From assembly GCA_017551215.1 (NCBI GenBank), contig JAFZMA010000170.1, positions 1 to 9,873 of the forward strand: DNA of 9,873 nt, in the 5' to 3' direction. Shown in pieces: positions 5,216-9,873 of this stretch; the first letter of the stretch is position 1; the number at the start of each line of letters is the position of its first letter. The translations under genes were made by a program, and so were the position numbers. Source of the DNA: Bacteroidales bacterium. GTDB lineage: Bacteria; Bacteroidota; Bacteroidia; Bacteroidales; UBA932. The notes below the pieces were generated by a model. That model worked only from the letters and a program-made list of their open reading frames with translations, was not told the origin of the DNA and searched no databases.

Positions 5216-7096
5216 ATGGAAAAAGTGAAGATGAAAAAGACGACTGTTGCTCTTCTAATCAGCTTCGGGGTTCTGGTTCTGATTTCCCTTTTGAACTGGG
5301 GAGTCGTAACCGGTTGGGGAAATGTTAGAATTACAAATGTGACCATCGCCGGTGATGATGGTCTCGAATACACGGCACTTCTGTATACACCGAAGAGTGC
5401 TTCGAATGTGGACAAGGCTCCGGCATATCTGTGTCTGCACGGCTATAGCGGAAACGCAAGAAACCATGAGTCATGGGCTGTCGAGTATGCCAGAAGAGGC
5501 TTTGTTGTTCTCTCTATAGATAACTATGGCTCCGGTGACTCCGAATTTGCGGACAACCTCAGTACTGCCGCCAAGGCAGCTGCCGAGGCAGCGGCAAACG
5601 GAACTCAGAAACAGGGTGGAGCAATGGGTAATTCCGCAAACACTCTGATTCCCGTTGCATTTGCAAAATACCTTGCCGGCCTTCCTTATGTCGATGCCGA
5701 AAATATTGTAATCGGCGGTCATTCAATGGGTGCTCAGGCTACAACTGCAGCAGCAGCTGTCGTTGAGGCAAAAGTTCTTGTTCTCTGTGAGCCCATGGGT
5801 GCAAATGCAAAGAATGTCATCGGTTCACCCAGTGTTATTTGGGAGTGGGGTACTGCAGACAAACTCAGAACCGAGGAAAAGGATCTGGAGACTGCATACA
5901 ACTTCTTCAAGGCAAGGGGAGCAAACGTAAGTGAGGGCGAGACTGTCGTAGAGACAGGAAAGGTCTATACCAACGCATCCGGTGCGAAGTTCCAGCATGT
6001 ATTCATCAATAAGATGATTCATGAGGCAGCATTTGTGAACTCAACAGCAATCGGAACCCAGGTTGCCTTTGTCCAGGAAGTTCTCGGTGATGCAGTTCCC
6101 AATCCGATTCCGGCAAACAACCTTATCTGGTTCTGGAAGGACTGGACAGGTCTTGCAGGCGTATTCGCCTTTGTTGTATTCGTCTGTGCACTTCTGTGCT
6201 TCCTCATGGAAGAGGTTCCGTTCTTCGGTTCCGTCAAGCAGGAGCTTCCTAGAAACATCGGTCTCAGAGGTTTCGGCTTCTGGCTTTCTGTGGGTGTCGG
6301 AGTTGTTGTTCCGTTCATCACAACCTATTTCGCCAACCTCGGTCTGAACGGCCTGTTCGGTGCAAAGAGCGCTTACAGCAATGTTGAGAAGGGTATCTTC
6401 AGACTCAGATTCACAAACATCAGCCTTGCAGTTGTGATTGCCCTTACAATCATCGGCGGCCTGATGCTGATTCTGTACATCTTCACGGATGGAAAGAAGC
6501 ACAAGGCAAAGCTTGAAGATTTCGGTCTTACAACAACAGGAAACAGCAAGATCAGCTGGGCACTGATCGGAAAGAGTGCTCTTCTTGCCCTTACAATCCT
6601 CTTCATCTCATACACATACCTTACGATGCAGAGACAGATTCTCAGGACCGATTTCTACACCCAGTTCTTCGGATTCAGGGCAATCCAGTCCAGGAAGTTC
6701 GTCTACTACATTCCGTACATCATCATCTGGTGTGTCTGTTTCGGTTTCTCTTCAATCAGTCAGAACGTTGAAAGAAGACTTCCCTCGACCGGAAGCGAGA
6801 CAAAGGACACAGTCCGCCAGATTATCTTCAATGCAGTTCTGAATATGGCTGCCGTCCTCCTTCTGGTTGTAATCGAACACATTTTCCAGACAACCAAGGG
6901 CGCAGGCGTCTATGGTCTTCCCAAGTGGGGAACAGACCTGACAAGACTCTGGGGCATGCCGCTTGGAATGTTCATCGGTGGCGCAGGAGTCACATTCTGC
7001 TACAGAAAGACAGGTTCAATCTGGACCGGCGCATTCCTGTTCGGAACAATCTGTGCATTGATGGCCTGTACGTTCGGATGTCTGCATCTTGCATAA
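5216..7096 (+). CDS. Membrane-anchored alpha/beta hydrolase with multi-pass C-terminal domain (paralogue B)
   Basis: A 626-residue paralogue of the preceding hydrolase with the same architecture: lysine-rich N-terminus, helix 1 (about 9-30), hydrolase domain (about 50-292), then about seven or eight helices (first 305-331). Motifs seen: HGYSGN at 75-80, nucleophile elbow GHSMG at 168-172 (S170), acid D215 in WGTADKL, and histidine H269 in MIHEAAF. The triad looks complete. Similarity to paralogue A continues through the membrane part: FFGSVKQE versus FFSSVKHE, IGKSALLALT versus IGKSFILALF, IPYIIIW versus FYIICYI, and YRKTGSIWTGAF versus YKKTKNVWPGIF. A distinctive alanine-rich stretch (118-127) and the segment up to about 145 enlarge the region before the nucleophile, probably a lid affecting substrate choice. 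The start is ATG at 5216, behind AAGGAG (5204-5209) with a 6-base gap; the in-frame TTG at 5198 has no such support. The protein is predicted to face outside the membrane; the substrate is unknown. Confidence 0.82.
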   Translation: MEKVKMKKTTVALLISFGVLVLISLLNWGVVTGWGNVRITNVTIAGDDGLEYTALLYTPKSASNVDKAPAYLCLHGYSGNARNHESWAVEYARRGFVVLSIDNYGSGDSEFADNLSTAAKAAAEAAANGTQKQGGAMGNSANTLIPVAFAKYLAGLPYVDAENIVIGGHSMGAQATTAAAAVVEAKVLVLCEPMGANAKNVIGSPSVIWEWGTADKLRTEEKDLETAYNFFKARGANVSEGETVVETGKVYTNASGAKFQHVFINKMIHEAAFVNSTAIGTQVAFVQEVLGDAVPNPIPANNLIWFWKDWTGLAGVFAFVVFVCALLCFLMEEVPFFGSVKQELPRNIGLRGFGFWLSVGVGVVVPFITTYFANLGLNGLFGAKSAYSNVEKGIFRLRFTNISLAVVIALTIIGGLMLILYIFTDGKKHKAKLEDFGLTTTGNSKISWALIGKSALLALTILFISYTYLTMQRQILRTDFYTQFFGFRAIQSRKFVYYIPYIIIWCVCFGFSSISQNVERRLPSTGSETKDTVRQIIFNAVLNMAAVLLLVVIEHIFQTTKGAGVYGLPKWGTDLTRLWGMPLGMFIGGAGVTFCYRKTGSIWTGAFLFGTICALMACTFGCLHLA

Positions 7097-7134
7097 TTGC
7101 TGATTGATTTCCATCCATAACGATTAACACCTCC

Positions 7135-7159
7135 GGGCCGTCCTGAAATGGGGCGGCCC
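7135..7159 (+). terminator. GC-rich hairpin between hydrolase B and pyrophosphatase
   Basis: GGGCCGTCC (7135-7143) pairs with GGGCGGCCC (7151-7159) as a 9-bp stem including one T-G wobble, with a 7-base loop. It is followed by TATTATCT rather than a T run, so it would be at best a weak terminator. It may instead be a transcript-end stabiliser or partial read-through barrier between the hydrolase B gene and the pyrophosphatase gene. No convincing promoter for the pyrophosphatase is visible in 7097-7189. Confidence 0.5.
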
Positions 7160-7189
7160 TATTATCTGGGGATTGAAGAGAGGTTGAAT

Positions 7190-8806
7190 ATGAAAGAAAT
7201 ACTGGTTACAGGCCACAGAAATCCGGATGCAGATAGCATCTGTGCAGCATATGCCTATGCTGATCTGAAGAACAGAATAGACCCTGAGAACAGGTATATC
7301 CCCATCAGATGCGGACAGCTTTCCGAACAGCTTAAAAAGCAGTTTTCCTTCATCGGGTTTGAACCGCAGCAATACAGGAAGGATGTGTTTGCTCGCGTGC
7401 GCGATGTCATGCTGAAACCGGAAAACCGTCTCGATGCTGATACTCCGATCTACAATCTCGTAAAGATCTACAGGGAAAGCCAGCCGTCAGCTGTTCCGGT
7501 GTTCGACAAAGAAGAATATCTGGGGCTTCTGAGTCTTGATGACATCACTTCCTGGCTGCTGAAGGATAACAAGGAAGATGTTCCCGAATATGATCTCTCG
7601 GTGACCAATATAGCATCTGTTATTCCGGGGTGGTTTCTGGAAAACGGCAAAACGGAGCAGTTCAGGGCCACCACCATTGCAGGTGCTGCGGCATTCGAGG
7701 AATTCCGGAATTTCGTCACACTGGGAAAGAACTGTGTGGTTGTCATGGGTTTCAGACGTGAATACATAGAGCATGCTGCCAGAATGCAGGTTCCCGGAAT
7801 CATCATCACAGCCACCAGAGAAGCTGAGGGACTTGATCTGACTGGATACAAAGGTTTTGTCTATGTTACACATCTGGGAACAGCTGAGGTTCTGAGAAGG
7901 CTTAGGCTTTCTCCAGCTGTCAGAATCATGCTCGGAAAGCAGGGGAGTCTTCTTTCTGCTGATGACTTCTTTGACGATGCCAAGCAGATGCTTGCCTCTT
8001 CATCACTGAGAGGACTTTCAGTCTATGACAATGGGAAATGGGCAGGGTATGTAACAAGAAGGTGCTTTCTGACAAAACCTTCCTTCAATGTAATCCTTGT
8101 GGATCATAACGAAAGCGCACAGAGCATTGCAGGTCTGGACGAAGCCACCGTGTGCGAGATCATTGACCATCACAGGCTCGATGCCCCCAAGACCATCAGT
8201 CCCATCTTCATTGATGCGGAGCCTCTTGGAAGCACATGTACGATTGTGTACAAACTATTCAGGAGCAACGGACTTGTTCCGTCTCCGCTTGTCGCCAAGG
8301 TTATTCTTACAGGAATCCTGTGTGACACTCTGGTTCTCAAATCGCCGACCACAACTCCGACAGATATCCGGTTTGCAGAAGAATTGGCAGAACTCAGCGG
8401 CATTTCAGACGTTGAGGAATTCGGAACCAGACTTTTCAGTTTCAGCCTCTCTCTTGCAGAGCAGGATCCGGAGACGGTTATCAGAAATGATTTCAAGGAA
8501 TACCGGGATCACGGGGTGCGCATCGGAATAGGGCAATGCGAGGTGAATTCTCTGGTAGATCTGGATGAGTACAAGGAGCAGTATCTTGATTCGCTGGTCA
8601 AAGTACGCAATTCCCTGGCTCTGGACTGGGCAATGCTGATGGTCACTGATGTATTCAAAGGAAACAGCATCTTGCTTAGTACACCATCGAAATACGAGAA
8701 ACGACTTTCATTTGAATGCATTTCAGAACATGTATATGACATGCCGGGCGTGCTGTCACGCAAGAAGCAGCTTCTGATTGAAATCATAAGCGCCATGAAC
8801 CAGTGA
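7190..8806 (+). CDS. ppaC: Manganese-dependent inorganic pyrophosphatase, DHH family, with CBS and DRTGG regulatory region
   Basis: A cytoplasmic enzyme of 538 residues that hydrolyses pyrophosphate to two phosphates (family II PPase). The DHH catalytic half is split by a long insert. The N-terminal GHRNPDADS (8-16) supplies metal ligands H9, D13 and D15. Residues about 70-295 hold a CBS-domain pair interrupted by a DRTGG-like domain (RATTIAGAAAF and following). DHH motifs resume with VDHNE (304-308), IDHHR (325-329), GSTCTIVY (347-354) and GILCDTLVLKSPTTTPTD (375-392). The DHHA2 domain ends the protein, with the substrate-binding SRKKQ at 523-527. The CBS parts of this family bind adenine nucleotides and adjust activity to energy state. 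Plain family II enzymes are about 310 residues, so this is the longer regulated form. The start is ATG 7190, with GAGAGG (7178-7183) 6 bases upstream; an in-frame ATG at 7148 falls inside the hairpin and lacks a ribosome site. Confidence 0.94.
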   Translation: MKEILVTGHRNPDADSICAAYAYADLKNRIDPENRYIPIRCGQLSEQLKKQFSFIGFEPQQYRKDVFARVRDVMLKPENRLDADTPIYNLVKIYRESQPSAVPVFDKEEYLGLLSLDDITSWLLKDNKEDVPEYDLSVTNIASVIPGWFLENGKTEQFRATTIAGAAAFEEFRNFVTLGKNCVVVMGFRREYIEHAARMQVPGIIITATREAEGLDLTGYKGFVYVTHLGTAEVLRRLRLSPAVRIMLGKQGSLLSADDFFDDAKQMLASSSLRGLSVYDNGKWAGYVTRRCFLTKPSFNVILVDHNESAQSIAGLDEATVCEIIDHHRLDAPKTISPIFIDAEPLGSTCTIVYKLFRSNGLVPSPLVAKVILTGILCDTLVLKSPTTTPTDIRFAEELAELSGISDVEEFGTRLFSFSLSLAEQDPETVIRNDFKEYRDHGVRIGIGQCEVNSLVDLDEYKEQYLDSLVKVRNSLALDWAMLMVTDVFKGNSILLSTPSKYEKRLSFECISEHVYDMPGVLSRKKQLLIEIISAMNQ

Positions 8807-8841
8807 AAGCGGATAACACGAATCCTTGAAACAGGTAGCCT

Positions 8842-9573
8842 TCAGTTTTTCGTAACGTCCTTTGCGAACCTGTTGATGTGTATTTCCATGCGTTTGACGG
8901 CAAGGGCGGCATCCTGTTTTTCGATTGCCTCGTAGATGAGCCGATGGGACCTGAGGACAGTCTCCACCATCTCCTGTCTGCCTACAAGGTCTTTTCTGTT
9001 GTAAGAGGCCTTCAGAATGTCCAGGATAATGCGGTGACAGACCTTGTCTATCATGGCGGCAAGATTGTTGTGGGCGGCATTCGCAATGGCCTGATGGAAC
9101 TCCAGATCAAGTCGGAAGAATTCGTCGAAGTTCTCCAGATTCATTCCGGATGTATCGATTGCATTTTTGAGCTTGTCCAGATCCTCTTGTGTCCTTCTTT
9201 CAGCTGCCATTTCCACGGTGTACTTCTCGAAGAGGCTCCTGACTTCCAGCAGTTCCTCGTGCGAGAACCGGTTCATGGCAATCATCTGCTCAAGAGGCTG
9301 TTCAACTGATGTGGTGGAGGGCTCCATGACAACCGCTCCGTTGCTTCCTGGTATGGTACGGATGAGACCGCTGCGTTCAAGCATTCTCAGGGCCTCGCGA
9401 ATTGTGGGGCGGGAACGCTGAAGCTGCTCCATCATTGCACGTTCCGAGGGGAGACGGTCACCGGGTTTGAGCTTGCCTGTCATAATCATATCCGAAATCT
9501 GTTCATATATTGCTTCTGATGCTTTCTGCATCGGAACGGGTGTAAGCTCAAGTGTTGATCTGCTGGCTGGCAT
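8842..9573 (-). CDS. FadR-subfamily GntR transcriptional regulator (wHTH + FCD)
   Basis: A 243-residue DNA-binding regulator. Residues about 15-85 form the GntR winged helix-turn-helix, with the conserved GDRLPSERAMMEQLQRSRPT stretch and then IREALRMLERSGLI. Residues about 105-235 form the all-helical FCD ligand-binding domain, with candidate metal ligands D156, H160, H210 and H232 (FRLDLEFH, RSHRLIYEAI, MEIHI). FCD proteins of this type usually bind small organic acids or sugar acids and release DNA on binding. The start is ATG 9573 because GGAGG (9583 to 9579) lies 5 bases upstream; the ATG at 9585 overlaps that ribosome site. The gene is transcribed away from a control region full of ACTGGT-type half-sites, one of them over its own -10 box, so autorepression is likely. 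It is convergent with the pyrophosphatase. The effector cannot be named because the target gene is outside the window. Confidence 0.92.
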   Translation of the reverse strand: MPASRSTLELTPVPMQKASEAIYEQISDMIMTGKLKPGDRLPSERAMMEQLQRSRPTIREALRMLERSGLIRTIPGSNGAVVMEPSTTSVEQPLEQMIAMNRFSHEELLEVRSLFEKYTVEMAAERRTQEDLDKLKNAIDTSGMNLENFDEFFRLDLEFHQAIANAAHNNLAAMIDKVCHRIILDILKASYNRKDLVGRQEMVETVLRSHRLIYEAIEKQDAALAVKRMEIHINRFAKDVTKN

Positions 9574-9602
9574 TGAGGCCTCCATAATAATAAAAGGATT
9601 AA

Positions 9603-9617
9603 ACCGGTAAGACTTGT
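9603..9617. promoter_or_regulatory. Degenerate FadR-type operator in the regulator's leader
   Basis: ACCGGT-AAG-ACTTGT matches the ACTGGT-N3-ACCAGT pattern at 9 of 12 arm positions. It lies downstream of the regulator's predicted transcription start. It may be an auxiliary, weaker site. Confidence 0.35.
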
Positions 9618-9625
9618 TAAACTGG

Positions 9626-9654
9626 TATACTGGTCTGACCTGTTTACCAGTATA
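9626..9654. promoter_or_regulatory. FadR-type operator cluster controlling the regulator gene
   Basis: A perfect 9-bp inverted repeat, TATACTGGT (9626-9634) and ACCAGTATA (9646-9654), spacer 11. Nested in it is a near-perfect ACTGGT-CTG-ACCtGT site (9629-9643, 11 of 12 arm bases). A further ACTGGT half-site starts at 9621, 8 bp before the one at 9629. TGGT-N3-ACCA is the known core for FadR/PdhR/LldR-type regulators. The cluster covers the -10 and start region of the regulator's promoter. Confidence 0.8.
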
Positions 9655-9677
9655 AACTCATCTTTAAACTGATGCAA
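9649..9677 (-). promoter_or_regulatory. Promoter of the FadR-type regulator gene
   Basis: On the minus strand TTGCAT (9677 to 9672), 17 bases, then TATACT (9654 to 9649, 5 of 6 to consensus). The -10 box is itself part of the operator palindrome, so repressor binding and RNA polymerase binding should be mutually exclusive. The leader to the ATG at 9573 is about 70 bases. Confidence 0.6.
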
Positions 9678-9723
9678 GCAGTTTGTATTTCCAAAAAAGT
9701 TTCAAAAAGTACCAATAAAAAGC

Positions 9724-9752
9724 TTGACAGCTGTTAGTACACCTAGTACACT
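9724..9752 (+). promoter_or_regulatory. Divergent promoter for the gene beyond the window
   Basis: A perfect TTGACA (9724-9729), 17 bases, then TACACT (9747-9752, 4 of 6). The spacer and -10 hold a direct repeat, TAGTACAC at 9735-9742 and 9744-9751. The -10 overlaps the perfect operator at 9750-9764, so this promoter is very probably repressed by the adjacent FadR-type regulator. Confidence 0.65.
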
Positions 9753-9764
9753 GGTCTTACCAGT
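9750..9764. promoter_or_regulatory. Perfect FadR-type operator, target side
   Basis: ACTGGT-CTT-ACCAGT is a perfect 15-bp palindrome with the 3-base spacer characteristic of FadR/LldR/PdhR-family sites. It overlaps the -10 and predicted start of the rightward promoter. Being the best match in the window, it is probably the highest-affinity site. Confidence 0.82.
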
Positions 9765-9873
9765 TGAGGAGAATTGTTGCCTGACAGTGAAAATTCAAAT
9801 TGAGTGGTGTTCCGGCAACGGTGGCCGGCCGTCGGCCGCCATCCTTGTCGGGGCTCATGAATGCTTCTGAAAA
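9765..9873 (+). other. Leader of the FadR-regulated transcript with hairpin and no certain gene start
   Basis: After a strong GAGGAG (9766-9771) no normal-length ORF opens. TTG at 9777 gives only 8 codons, and GTG at 9787 gives 27 codons ending at 9870. A GC-rich hairpin follows: GGTGGCCG (9820-9827) with CGGCCGCC (9833-9840), 5-base loop, no T run. GTTGCC (9776-9781) and GGCAAC (9814-9819) can also pair. ATG codons at 9857 and 9861 stay open to the window end, and one may be the true start of the next gene, but neither has a convincing ribosome site. Confidence 0.4.

Noticed and set aside
8878..9309. A 143-codon plus-strand ORF opposite the FadR-type regulator
   Set aside because: It lies entirely antisense to a clear wHTH/FCD gene, shows no recognisable domain and has no ribosome site.
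9787..9870. The 27-codon GTG ORF (KIQIEWCSGNGG...) as a SelW/Rdx-like selenoprotein with in-frame TGA at 9868
   Set aside because: Only a vague resemblance to the Rdx start. The CxxC/U motif and conserved RA(x) segment are absent and the ribosome-site spacing is poor.
1..9873. CRISPR arrays, insertion sequences, phage genes, toxin-antitoxin pairs, tRNA or rRNA genes
   Set aside because: No repeat-spacer pattern, transposase-like ORF, terminal inverted repeats or cloverleaf was found by reading both strands.

Overview
The window is bacterial DNA of intermediate GC content (high forties per cent by eye). It is densely packed, with clear Shine-Dalgarno sites and sigma70-like promoters. The gene mix is a CYTH-domain protein, a DUF554 membrane protein, an AgrC/AgrA-type LytTR two-component system, a CBS/DRTGG-containing manganese pyrophosphatase and a FadR-type regulator. 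This fits an anaerobic, probably host-associated member of the Firmicutes (Clostridia-like) or the Spirochaetes. I cannot separate these two from the sequence alone. I see no rRNA, tRNA, CRISPR array, transposase or phage gene.

Layout. (1) Positions 1-1047, plus strand: the 3' end of a CYTH/class IV adenylate cyclase-like gene, followed 3 bases later by a DUF554 polytopic membrane protein. (2) Positions 1056-2998, minus strand: a polytopic GHKL histidine kinase and its LytTR response regulator, overlapping by 4 bp with the regulator transcribed first. (3) Positions 3087-7096, plus strand: two paralogous genes (598 and 626 codons). Each encodes an N-terminal membrane anchor, an alpha/beta-hydrolase domain predicted to lie outside the membrane, and a long multi-pass C-terminal domain. 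A strong intrinsic terminator separates them. (4) Positions 7190-8806, plus strand: a DHH-family Mn-dependent inorganic pyrophosphatase with regulatory CBS and DRTGG segments. (5) Positions 8842-9573, minus strand: a FadR-subfamily GntR regulator, convergent with the pyrophosphatase. (6) Positions 9574-9873: a divergent control region with promoters in both directions and several ACTGGT-N3-ACCAGT-type operators. It leads into a target gene that lies mostly or wholly beyond the window.

The most unusual part is region 3. Both hydrolase genes have the same control module: a TTKACA box, a 17-bp spacer, a TTAACT -10 box, and a 23-bp imperfect dyad over the -10/+1 region that is identical at 21 of 23 positions. 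Both also carry a TTTCGAAA palindrome further upstream. The module is duplicated despite the terminator between the genes, so the two hydrolases look like a co-regulated regulon. The regulator could be the divergent two-component system or a repressor elsewhere in the genome. The proteins may form a membrane-bound surface hydrolase system whose substrate cannot be read from the sequence.

Region 5-6 looks like a textbook autoregulated FadR/GntR switch: operators overlap the -10 boxes of both the regulator gene and the divergent target. The pyrophosphatase and the CYTH/DUF554 genes look like ordinary core genes.
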